Assembly: GCF_000012965.1 (NCBI RefSeq)
Contig: NC_007575.1
Span: 930,001 to 994,000 of the forward strand
Direction: 5' to 3'
Length of the DNA: 64,000 nucleotides
Source: Sulfurimonas denitrificans DSM 1251
GTDB lineage: Bacteria; Campylobacterota; Campylobacteria; Campylobacterales; Sulfurimonadaceae
Numbering within the stretch: position 1 is the stretch's first letter; each line of letters starts with the position of its first letter. Positions 47,858 to 55,496 of the stretch are shown here, piece by piece. The position numbers and the translations under genes were made by a program. A model generated the notes under the pieces. It did not search any database and had not been told where the DNA came from. It saw only the letters and a program-made list of their open reading frames with translations.

Positions 47858-49031
47858 AAGTATCAAATATGTTTATGGCGAACTAAAATTTACTATCAAA
47901 GAGCAATTTGGTCATTGGTATTTGGATTTTTATTTGCCATCTGGAGAAAGGCAAAGAGGTACGACTAAGCTACGAGCAACTGCTGAAAATCTCAAAGTCA
48001 TCAAACGACAAGTAATTCCTGATATTTACGAAGGATTAGGAAAAGAGCCTATTGGTATAGAAGAGGAGGCTAAAACTTGGACACTACAAGATTTTGCAGA
48101 GGAGTTTTTTGAGTTGCAAAAAACACAAATCAGACCACATACTTTGGAACGAAATATTATGCACTATAATAATCATATCGCACCATATTTTGGCAAAAGA
48201 GAACTAGGAAGAATTACACCTTTAGAGATAGAAAGATGGCAAAATCAACTTTTGCAAAAGTACAAACACCTAACGGTTCAAAAGTTTCGATCTATTTTGT
48301 TTTCTATCTATGATAAAGCGCTTCATAATGATCTTGTTTTAAAAAACCCACTAGAAAAAGTAACGGCACCAAAAGTGCAAAACAATATCAAAATAGAAGA
48401 GATTAATCCATTTACCGAAAAAGAACTCAATCAAATCATAGAACATGCAAATGGATATATGAAAAATTTTATTAAACTAATGGCAGCAACAGGTATGCGA
48501 CCAGGGGAAATCATTGCTCTAAAATGGAGTGATATAGACTTTGAAAAAAGAACCATAAAAGTAGAAAGAACTAGGCTTCGAGCTAAAAAAGGAGAGGATA
48601 TAGTTGATGGGCTAACAAAAATAAAGTCCAGTAACCGTTTTGTTGATATGCTCAATGCAACTCATGATTCATTGATGGCTCAATTGGAGCTTACAAGCAA
48701 TAGTGAGTACATCTTTTTAAATCAATCAAATATGCCATTTTATAATCACGATATCATCGGAGTAAACTTTAGAAAAATCTTAAAGCAAAGCGGTGTAAAA
48801 GCCAGGCCTCTGTATAATTTAAGACATACTTTTGCCTCTCAGATGATTAGTAAAGGGGCAGATATAACTTGGGTTTCTAAGATGCTAGGTCATAAAGATG
48901 TTTCAATCACACTTAAAATTTATACAAAATTTATTCAAGAAGATGATGAAACGAGATTGAAAAAAATCGCTCAAATGGACAAGTTTATGGTCAAGTTTGA
49001 TAATAGCGATGATAAGAATACCGATAAATAG
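47850..49031 (+). CDS. Tyrosine-family site-specific integrase
   Basis: This 393-residue recombinase starts at the ATG at 47850; a TTG nine bases earlier is less likely. It has an Arm-type N-terminal beta domain (LKFTIKEQFGHWYLDFYLPSG), a SAM-like core-binding domain (about 80-175) and a catalytic domain. Catalytic residues are Arg217 in AATGMRPGE, Arg325 in YNLRHTFAS (the usual first His of HxxR is Tyr322, as in many relatives), His348 in MLGHKDVS and nucleophile Tyr358 in LKIYTKF. It probably inserted the island. Integration into thiD would be unusual, since relatives prefer tRNA genes. Confidence 0.93.
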   Translation: MAKSIKYVYGELKFTIKEQFGHWYLDFYLPSGERQRGTTKLRATAENLKVIKRQVIPDIYEGLGKEPIGIEEEAKTWTLQDFAEEFFELQKTQIRPHTLERNIMHYNNHIAPYFGKRELGRITPLEIERWQNQLLQKYKHLTVQKFRSILFSIYDKALHNDLVLKNPLEKVTAPKVQNNIKIEEINPFTEKELNQIIEHANGYMKNFIKLMAATGMRPGEIIALKWSDIDFEKRTIKVERTRLRAKKGEDIVDGLTKIKSSNRFVDMLNATHDSLMAQLELTSNSEYIFLNQSNMPFYNHDIIGVNFRKILKQSGVKARPLYNLRHTFASQMISKGADITWVSKMLGHKDVSITLKIYTKFIQEDDETRLKKIAQMDKFMVKFDNSDDKNTDK

Positions 49032-49091
49032 GGGTTTAGAAAGTGCAGATACGAGTTTATTACGAATAGGCTACTTATACTTTTTTTATAG

Positions 49092-49116
49092 AAAAAGCCT
49101 TTAAAAAAGGGTTTTT
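49092..49116 (+). terminator. Hairpin downstream of the integrase
   Basis: AAAAAGCCTTT and AAAGGGTTTTT can pair around a 3-base loop with one G-G mismatch, ending in a T-run. It lies 60 bases after the integrase stop and is a plausible weak intrinsic terminator. Confidence 0.45.
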
Positions 49117-49194
49117 AACGTTTTCAATTTCTTTTACTTTCTCTATTTAAGATCTAATTTTGGAGCGAAAATAGAGCGAATGGTCTTTAACATA

Positions 49195-49289
49195 TCTCGT
49201 GTAGCTCGTGCATATATTTTAGACTATATTAAGTTTTATTCAAATATACTTCTCGTGTAGCTCGTGCATATATTTTAGATTATATTAAG
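49195..49289 (+). repeat. Pair of 39-bp direct repeats upstream of the HipA-like gene
   Basis: Two 39-base copies, at 49195-49233 and 49251-49289, differ at one position (C in AGACTAT versus T in AGATTAT). They are offset by 56 bases. Each begins with the internal tandem CTCGTG-TAG-CTCGTG, so CTCGTG occurs four times. The second copy ends on the AAGG of the ribosome binding site for the TTG start at 49298. Likely an operator for the HipA-family protein, or integrase arm sites. A shorter tandem GAGCGAA pair (49163-49169, 49174-49180) lies just upstream. Confidence 0.85.
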
Positions 49290-49297
49290 GATTAAGC

Positions 49298-50881
49298 TTG
49301 AAACAACTCTCTCTTGATATTTTACAGATTTTAGCTTCAAATGTTGATACTTACATATCTCGTAGCGATATAGAAAATAAATTAGAAAGAGTTTCTAAAA
49401 GGGCTATTTTAAATGAGTTAAAACTTCTTCTTACTCAAAAAAGAGTCAAAATTGTTGGACAAAGTTCACAAACAGCATATAAAATATCAAATGCTTATTA
49501 TGAAGAGTATCCGGAACTTCTTTATATCTATCAAAATCAAATTTTAGTTGGTTATCTTGGATTTAATTATCAAGCTTACTATTTTACTTACGACACCAAC
49601 TATTTAACTAGTGGCAAATATATCGCGAAATTTCAAATGCCCTTTAGCTTAGAAACATTTGTTCAAGAATCATGTTTTATAGATTTTGAAGAGTGTCTTC
49701 CAGAGGGGATTGATAGAAAAATATTGATTGATAAAGTTGGAAATGCCACAGAGTTTTTTTTATTGGCTCACAATGACTATAGTAAAAATGATTTGATTTT
49801 TTCTTCTAAACCTCTAATATTTACAGGAGAGCTAAGAGCTCAAAGTTATCTAGTCAACAAAGAGAAAATTCTAGGTAAAAACAAATTTCCAAATATTTTA
49901 AAGTATGACATAGATATTGATGATATTTCACTTTTTCCTACTCTTCATATGGATGAAACCGAAGAATTAAAACATGTACGAACCATGAGTTTATCTGGTT
50001 ATCAGCACAAACTTCAAGTGGTGGTTGATGGGGATACAATCAGAACTCCAAAAAACGGTGAGGATGCAAACTTTTTTATAAAGCCATATGACCCTATAAA
50101 GGCTGATGAGAATAGTGAATATTACTTTCCACATATCGCTATCAATGAACATCTTCATATGAGTTTTGCTAAAAATGAACTAGGCTTTGATGTTCCTATG
50201 AGTGGTATTTTTAAAAGAGAGAGAGACAGAGAGTATCACTACTTTATAAAGTATTTTGATAGAGTTGGAAGCTATAAATTTCAAAGAAAAGAGTTTTCAA
50301 CTTTTATGGGATTAAATAGTGACAACAAATATAAAACAAGCTCTGAAAAACTTTTTGAAACTGCTGCAAAAATATTTCCAAGAGTTAGTGATAGACTAAG
50401 AATGTTAGAATACTATTTTTACTCTTTTGTAATCAGACATGAAGATATGCACACCAAAAATATATCTGCAATATATGACAATGACAAAGTTTTTATAGCT
50501 CCTTTGTATGATATAGCAAGTACAGGGTTTTATAATGGTATTAGAAATTTTGAATCACATCTGACTATCAACGGCAAACAAACAAATATAAGATACAACG
50601 ACTTTTTGAAACTTGTAAGCAAAGCAAAGGTAGATAAAAACGATTTTAAAGAAACAGCTTCAAAGATAGTAAAAGCTTATGTGCAAAAGATGCCAACTTA
50701 CATCAAAAAAATATCAAAACTTGAAAATATCGAGTTTTTTATAAAAGAAAAACCAAATGCACAAGATAAAAAAGTCAAAATCAAATCACAAACAATTTTA
50801 GTTCTTGTAATGATGAAACATTATGAAAATAGATGCGAAACTCTAAAACAAAATGGCTGGTTTGAAAAACTTAGTATTTGA
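49298..50881 (+). CDS. HipA-family serine/threonine kinase with fused N-terminal wHTH
   Basis: This 527-residue protein starts at a TTG preceded by AAGGA. Residues 1-66 form a winged-helix-type segment (SRSDIENKLERVSKRAILNELKLL), followed by a HipA_N-like beta region (ILVGYLGFNYQAYYFTYD, 82-99). The HipA kinase fold has the P-loop-like SLSGYQHKLQVV (231-242), FFIKPYDP (259-266), the catalytic HEDMHTKN (381-388) and the metal Asp in APLYDIAS (401-408). HipA kinases phosphorylate targets such as glutamyl-tRNA synthetase and cause dormancy. There is no separate HipB antitoxin gene; the fused DNA-binding segment and the paired repeats upstream suggest self-regulation. It may be a toxin, or a defence kinase. 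Confidence 0.85.
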   Translation: MKQLSLDILQILASNVDTYISRSDIENKLERVSKRAILNELKLLLTQKRVKIVGQSSQTAYKISNAYYEEYPELLYIYQNQILVGYLGFNYQAYYFTYDTNYLTSGKYIAKFQMPFSLETFVQESCFIDFEECLPEGIDRKILIDKVGNATEFFLLAHNDYSKNDLIFSSKPLIFTGELRAQSYLVNKEKILGKNKFPNILKYDIDIDDISLFPTLHMDETEELKHVRTMSLSGYQHKLQVVVDGDTIRTPKNGEDANFFIKPYDPIKADENSEYYFPHIAINEHLHMSFAKNELGFDVPMSGIFKRERDREYHYFIKYFDRVGSYKFQRKEFSTFMGLNSDNKYKTSSEKLFETAAKIFPRVSDRLRMLEYYFYSFVIRHEDMHTKNISAIYDNDKVFIAPLYDIASTGFYNGIRNFESHLTINGKQTNIRYNDFLKLVSKAKVDKNDFKETASKIVKAYVQKMPTYIKKISKLENIEFFIKEKPNAQDKKVKIKSQTILVLVMMKHYENRCETLKQNGWFEKLSI

Positions 50882-50975
50882 AAATCTTTGTTTGGCAAGT
50901 TTGACAGTTTGGCAAATAGTTTTTTTCTAAAAATTATGAATACCTATAAAGATATTTATAAAAAGGAAGAAAACA

Positions 50976-51194
50976 ATGAACGATATAAACCCAACTACAG
51001 GCTTACCGATGTCAAGTGGTGGTATTGATGTAAGTGGTACACCTTATGGAAGCAACTCAGATAGTTTTGATGATGGAGCAAGTGAATCAGGCTATGATGG
51101 TTTCAATAATATTGCTAACTACTGGAGTTGGAAAGTTGATGTTGTTCTAATACTTTCTGTTATAGCTATTAACATTTATGTATTTAATAGTTGA
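50976..51194 (+). CDS. Small single-TM protein of unknown function
   Basis: This 72-residue protein has AAAAAGGAAG upstream of the ATG. The first 50 residues are Gly/Ser/Asp-rich and probably disordered. The C-terminus is one membrane helix (WKVDVVLILSVIAINIYVF). It lies alone between the HipA-family gene and the restriction operon promoter. I do not recognise it; tail-anchored small proteins in defence islands are sometimes toxins or effectors, but nothing here proves that. Confidence 0.55.
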   Translation: MNDINPTTGLPMSSGGIDVSGTPYGSNSDSFDDGASESGYDGFNNIANYWSWKVDVVLILSVIAINIYVFNS

Positions 51195-51198
51195 TATT

Positions 51199-51216
51199 GT
51201 ATTATTTTTATAATAC
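51199..51216. promoter_or_regulatory. Upstream inverted repeat of the restriction operon promoter
   Basis: A perfect 7-bp inverted repeat GTATTAT-N4-ATAATAC ends 12 bases before the -35 box. Its left arm with one more base (TGTATTAT, 51198-51205) is identical to the left arm of the repeat downstream of the -10 box, so one dimeric regulator could bind both. Confidence 0.5.
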
Positions 51217-51228
51217 GACAAAAAACTC

Positions 51229-51257
51229 TTGACAATCAAATTTTCATCTGATATACT
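51229..51257 (+). promoter_or_regulatory. Near-consensus sigma70 promoter of the restriction operon
   Basis: TTGACA at 51229-51234 and TATACT at 51252-51257 are separated by exactly 17 bases. This is a canonical -35/-10 pair, rare in Campylobacterota where -35 boxes are usually absent. Transcription would start near 51264, about 47 bases before the first gene. Confidence 0.75.
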
Positions 51258-51268
51258 TCTAGAGTTAA

Positions 51269-51291
51269 TGTATTATTATATGAATGATACA
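51269..51291. promoter_or_regulatory. Downstream operator-like inverted repeat of the restriction operon
   Basis: TGTATTATT-N5-AATGATACA is a 9-bp inverted repeat with one mismatch just downstream of the expected transcription start. A bound protein would block initiation or early elongation. Its centre is 72.5 bases from that of the upstream repeat, close to seven helical turns. Confidence 0.55.
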
Positions 51292-51310
51292 AAAAATACA
51301 AGGTGTATAG

Positions 51311-51898
51311 GTGAAAATAAAACTAAACGACATAGCCGAGATAAAAACTGGACTTGTGCTTAACAGAAAAAAAGCTGATATGAGCAAGGATCAAAAGTTA
51401 TATTATAGTGTTGTATCTCTCAAGTCTTTTAATGAAGATGCCGTCTATGATAATACTTTTGCAGATGAGTTTATCTCAAATGAGCAAATCAAAGAGGATT
51501 ATCTAGTAAAACAAGGCGATATACTCTTAAGACTTCGAGAACCAAACTTTGCTGTATATATAGATAAAGAGTACGAAAATCTTATCTATCCATCTTTGAT
51601 GGTTCGAGTAAAAATTCAAGATACTAGACTTGATCCACATTTCATAGCTCATTATCTTAATAGCACTATTGTCAGAAGAGCTTTATCTACAGAGCTATCA
51701 GGTACAACGATACCTATGATAAAAGTGGCAGATGTAAATAAGATAAAAATACCGCTTATAAACCTAGATAAACAAAAAAAGATAGTAGAATACTTAAAAC
51801 TTGCTCATCAAGAAAACGAGCTTTTACAAAACCTAATAAACCAAAAACAAAAATATTCAAAAGAGATATTTGAAACATTAGCATTACAAGGAGAATAA
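51311..51898 (+). CDS. Half-length HsdS-like specificity protein (single TRD)
   Basis: This 195-residue protein starts at a GTG. It resembles one half of HsdS: a target recognition domain (MKIKLNDIAEIKTGLVLNRK ... LVKQGDILLRLREPNFAV) and a conserved coiled helix at the end (LDKQKKIVEYLKLAHQENEL). HsdS subunits guide type I enzymes to bipartite DNA sites. A full-length HsdS with two TRDs is encoded downstream, so this is an extra half-site module, able in principle to dimerise. It is first in the operon, 4 bases before hsdM. Confidence 0.8.
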   Translation: MKIKLNDIAEIKTGLVLNRKKADMSKDQKLYYSVVSLKSFNEDAVYDNTFADEFISNEQIKEDYLVKQGDILLRLREPNFAVYIDKEYENLIYPSLMVRVKIQDTRLDPHFIAHYLNSTIVRRALSTELSGTTIPMIKVADVNKIKIPLINLDKQKKIVEYLKLAHQENELLQNLINQKQKYSKEIFETLALQGE

Positions 51899-51902
51899 TT
51901 AA

Positions 51903-53390
51903 ATGCAAAAAACGACTCAAAGCACAATCAACAATGTAGTATGGAAAGCTTGCGATACATTCAGAGGTACGATGGATGGAAGTGATTATAAAGATTATGT
52001 TCTTACAATGCTATTTGTGAAGTATCTTTCTGATTTTTACAAAGAGAAACTTGACCTTCTGAAAGCAGAGTACGGTGATAAGACGGATAGAATCGAAGCA
52101 AAGCTAAAAAGAGAAAAATTCAGACTTGATGAGAGTTGCACATTTGATTATTTGATTAAACACAAAGAGGCTCCAAACCTTGGTGAGATAATGAATAAAG
52201 TGCTTGAGAGAATCGAAGAGGACAATAGAGATAAACTAGAAGGTATCTTTAGAAGCATAGACTTCAACAACAAAAACAAACTAGGTGACACTAAAGAGAG
52301 AAATACAATACTCAAAAATCTTATTGAAGATTTTAGTGACACAAGACTTGATCTAAGACCTTCAAGGTTAGAGGGCAATGATGTCATCGGAGATGCTTAT
52401 GAATATCTTATCTCACACTTTGCAAGTGATGCTGGAAAAAAAGGTGGAGAGTTTTATACTCCAAGCGAAGTATCAACTCTTTTAGCAAAACTAGTTGAAC
52501 CAAAAGAGGGAGAGATGATCTATGACCCTACATGTGGTTCTGGTTCACTCCTTATAAAAGCATCAAAAGAGATAGGAAGTAAAAACTTCCGTCTTTATGG
52601 GCAAGAGAAAAACGGACAAACTCAAGCACTTTGTAAGATGAATATGTTTTTGCATGAGATAAACGATGCAGTTATCGAGTGGGGAGATACTATAAGAAAT
52701 CCACTACATCTACAAGATAATCTTCTTAAGACTTTTGATGTCGTAGTAGCCAACCCACCGTTTAGCCTTGATAAATGGGGTGAAGAGATTGCCTCTGATG
52801 ATAGCTTTGGAAGGTTCAAATATGGAACACCACCAAAAAGCAAAGGGGATTATGCTTTTGTATTACACATGATAAGCTCTCTTAATTCTCATGGGAAAAT
52901 GGGAGTTATATTACCTCATGGGGTACTCTTTAGAGGAGCAAGTGAAGGGAAAATCAGAGAAAAACTAATCGAGCAAAACTTACTTGATACAGTTATTGGA
53001 CTTCCTTCAAATCTCTTTTTTGGAACTTCAATCCCTGCATGTATTTTGATATTCAAAAAAAATAGAGTTCATAATGATATTCTTTTTATCGATGCAAGTC
53101 GTGAATTTGAAAAAGGGAAAAATCAAAACAACCTTACAGATGAGCATATAGCAAAGATATTTGATACTTATAAAAATAGAAGTGAGATAGAGAAGTACTC
53201 ACATGTAGCGACACTAGAAGAGATACAAGAAAATGACTATAACCTAAATATCCCTAGATATGTAGATACATTTGAAGAAGAGGAAATCATCGATTTAGAT
53301 GCTACCAAAACAAATATAGCAACTATTGAAATTGAGTTAGTAGAGATAAAATCTAAAATGAATGGGTATCTAAAAGAGTTGGGGCTATAA
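51903..53390 (+). CDS. hsdM: Type I restriction-modification methyltransferase subunit HsdM
   Basis: HsdM is the N6-adenine methyltransferase of the system. The 495-residue protein has the helical N-terminal domain (NNVVWKACDTFRGTMDGSDY), the AdoMet motif I DPTCGSGSLLIKA and the catalytic motif IV NPPFSLDKW. A C-terminal helix for HsdS contact follows. It is complete and lies 1 base before dinD. Confidence 0.96.
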   Translation: MQKTTQSTINNVVWKACDTFRGTMDGSDYKDYVLTMLFVKYLSDFYKEKLDLLKAEYGDKTDRIEAKLKREKFRLDESCTFDYLIKHKEAPNLGEIMNKVLERIEEDNRDKLEGIFRSIDFNNKNKLGDTKERNTILKNLIEDFSDTRLDLRPSRLEGNDVIGDAYEYLISHFASDAGKKGGEFYTPSEVSTLLAKLVEPKEGEMIYDPTCGSGSLLIKASKEIGSKNFRLYGQEKNGQTQALCKMNMFLHEINDAVIEWGDTIRNPLHLQDNLLKTFDVVVANPPFSLDKWGEEIASDDSFGRFKYGTPPKSKGDYAFVLHMISSLNSHGKMGVILPHGVLFRGASEGKIREKLIEQNLLDTVIGLPSNLFFGTSIPACILIFKKNRVHNDILFIDASREFEKGKNQNNLTDEHIAKIFDTYKNRSEIEKYSHVATLEEIQENDYNLNIPRYVDTFEEEEIIDLDATKTNIATIEIELVEIKSKMNGYLKELGL

Positions 53391-53391
53391 G

Positions 53392-54237
53392 ATGAAAAAA
53401 GATATTGAACTACAACACCACCAAACATTTGAAGAGATAAAACAAATAGACAAAAATGGCAATGAGTTTTGGTATGCAAGGGCTTTAGGAAAACTTCTTG
53501 ATTATACAGATTTTAGAAACTTTACAAAAGTAATAGACAAAGCAAAAGAAGCTTGTGTAAATAGTGGTTTTGATGTAAATGATCACATCGTTGAAGTCAA
53601 CGAGGAGATAACACACGGAAAAGGTGCAAAAAATAGCTATCCATCTTTTGCACTTTCACGATATGCATGTTATTTAGTTGTACAAAATGCAGACCCAAGT
53701 AAACCAGTAGTAGCAAGTGGGCAAACATATTTTGCTATACAAACCAGAAGACAAGAGCTACAAAACGATGAAGCATTTGCACAGCTTAGAGAAGATGAAA
53801 AAAGGGTGTTTTTACGAAATGAACTTAAAGAACATAATAAACAGCTAGTAGAAACGGCACAACTTGCAGGGGTTGAGACTGATTTAGATTTTGCGATATT
53901 TCAAAATCATGGATACAAAGGTTTATATGGTGGACTTGATGCAAAAGGGATACATGAGAAAAAAGGACTAAAAAAATCTCACAAAATCCTTGACTACATG
54001 GGAAGTACAGAACTAGCAGCCAATCTATTCCGTGCTACACAAACAGAAGAAAAACTAAAAAGAGACAATATCCACGGCAAAACAAAAGCCAACCAAACCC
54101 ACTATGAAGTAGGCAAAAAAGTAAGAGAAACTATAGCTGAACTAGGCGGAACTATGCCAGAGGATTTACCAACTCCAAAAGAAAGTGTAAGTAAGATAGA
54201 AAAGTCACACAAAAGCCTTGAGGACAAAAAGTCATGA
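53392..54237 (+). CDS. dinD: DinD-like DNA-damage-inducible protein
   Basis: This 281-residue protein has a Bro-N/KilA-N-like start (KNGNEFWYARALGKLLDYTDF), the conserved SYPSFALSRYACYLVVQNADPSKPVVASGQTYFA region (written here as SRYACYLVVQNADPSKP), the linker VFLRNELKEHNKQL and a C-terminal domain with FQNHGYKGLYGGLDAKGI. In E. coli, DinD inhibits RecA filament function and is SOS-induced. In islands it often sits between hsdM and hsdS. It overlaps hsdS by 4 bases. Its role in restriction is unproven. Confidence 0.9.
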   Translation: MKKDIELQHHQTFEEIKQIDKNGNEFWYARALGKLLDYTDFRNFTKVIDKAKEACVNSGFDVNDHIVEVNEEITHGKGAKNSYPSFALSRYACYLVVQNADPSKPVVASGQTYFAIQTRRQELQNDEAFAQLREDEKRVFLRNELKEHNKQLVETAQLAGVETDLDFAIFQNHGYKGLYGGLDAKGIHEKKGLKKSHKILDYMGSTELAANLFRATQTEEKLKRDNIHGKTKANQTHYEVGKKVRETIAELGGTMPEDLPTPKESVSKIEKSHKSLEDKKS

Positions 54238-55496
54238 GTGAAATCAAACAAGGCTATAAGCAAACAAAAGTGGGGATTATTCCTGAGGATTGGGAGGTTG
54301 TGAAAATCAAGGAAGCAACAAGTTATGTGGATTACAGAGGTAAAACACCAATTAAAACGGGAAAAGGGATTTTTTTAGTTACTGCAAAAAACATTAAACA
54401 AGGTTTTATTGATTATGAAGCTTCTTCAGAATTTGTATCTGAAGTAGAATATCATGAAATCATGAAAAGAGGAATGCCAAAAATTGGTGATATTCTTATT
54501 ACAACAGAAGCACCATTAGGTAATGTTGCACAGATAGATAAAGAAAATATTGCCTTAGCACAAAGAGTTATAAAGTTTAGAAGTAAAAAGAATGTTAAAA
54601 ATGATTTTTTGAAGCATTATTTTTTAAGTAATAGATTCCAATCATATTTATATAGAATGGCAATTGGAACAACAGTTTTAGGAATTCAAGGTAAAGAACT
54701 CCATAATATGTCTATCGTACTCCCACCCCTAAAAGAGCAAGAAAAAATAGCCCAGATTTTGACAACTTGGGACGAAGCCATCACTAAACAAACCGAGCTT
54801 TTAGAAGCAAAAGAACTACTTAAAAAAGCCCTTATGCAAAAGCTTTTAAGCGGTGAAGTTCGTTTTAGTGGATTTAGTGATGAGTGGGAAGAAGCTAGGC
54901 TTGATAAACTTGTATTTTTTCAAGAAGGTCCAGGAGTGCGAAATACACAGTATCGAAAAAGTGGTGTGAAGCTATTAAATGTAGGGAATCTAAATAACAA
55001 TACTTTAAATCTTAGTTCAACTGAAACTTATATAAGTGAAGAAGAGGCTTATGGGGCATATAAACATTTTTTAATTGATGAAGGAGATTTATTAATATCG
55101 TGTTCAGGTATTAATTCTGAAAGTTTTAAAAAGAAAATAGCATTTGCTAAAAAAGAAGATTTGCCTTTATGTATGAATACAAGCACAATGAGATTTAAAA
55201 ACTTGAAAAATAAATTACTCTTGGAATATTTATATTTTTTCTTTCAAACTTTATTTTTTGAAAAACAAGTTTTTGGGGTTTTAACAGGTTCCGCACAATT
55301 TAATTTTGGTCCAACTCATATTAAGTGGTTTAAAATCAAACTCCCAACACTTCCAGAACAACAGAAAATAGCCGAAGTTTTAAGCGTTGCTGATGATGAG
55401 ATAAATCAACTCAAAAGTGAACTTGAAGAACTAAAACTACAAAAAAAAGCACTTATGCAACAACTACTAACTGGACAAGTGAGGGTTAAGGTGTGA
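54234..55496 (+). CDS. hsdS: Type I restriction specificity subunit HsdS
   Basis: This 420-residue protein has two target recognition domains (about 1-160 and 205-370), each followed by a conserved helix: ILTTWDEAITKQTELLEAKE then KKALMQKLLSGEVRF after the first; LSVADDEINQLKSELEELK then KKALMQQLLTGQVRV after the second. The matching KALMQxLLxGxVR repeats are the two central/distal conserved regions. The TRDs are AT-rich as is common for exchangeable domains. The GTGA overlap at 55493-55496 couples it to the CD-NTase gene. Confidence 0.95.
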   Translation: MSEIKQGYKQTKVGIIPEDWEVVKIKEATSYVDYRGKTPIKTGKGIFLVTAKNIKQGFIDYEASSEFVSEVEYHEIMKRGMPKIGDILITTEAPLGNVAQIDKENIALAQRVIKFRSKKNVKNDFLKHYFLSNRFQSYLYRMAIGTTVLGIQGKELHNMSIVLPPLKEQEKIAQILTTWDEAITKQTELLEAKELLKKALMQKLLSGEVRFSGFSDEWEEARLDKLVFFQEGPGVRNTQYRKSGVKLLNVGNLNNNTLNLSSTETYISEEEAYGAYKHFLIDEGDLLISCSGINSESFKKKIAFAKKEDLPLCMNTSTMRFKNLKNKLLLEYLYFFFQTLFFEKQVFGVLTGSAQFNFGPTHIKWFKIKLPTLPEQQKIAEVLSVADDEINQLKSELEELKLQKKALMQQLLTGQVRVKV

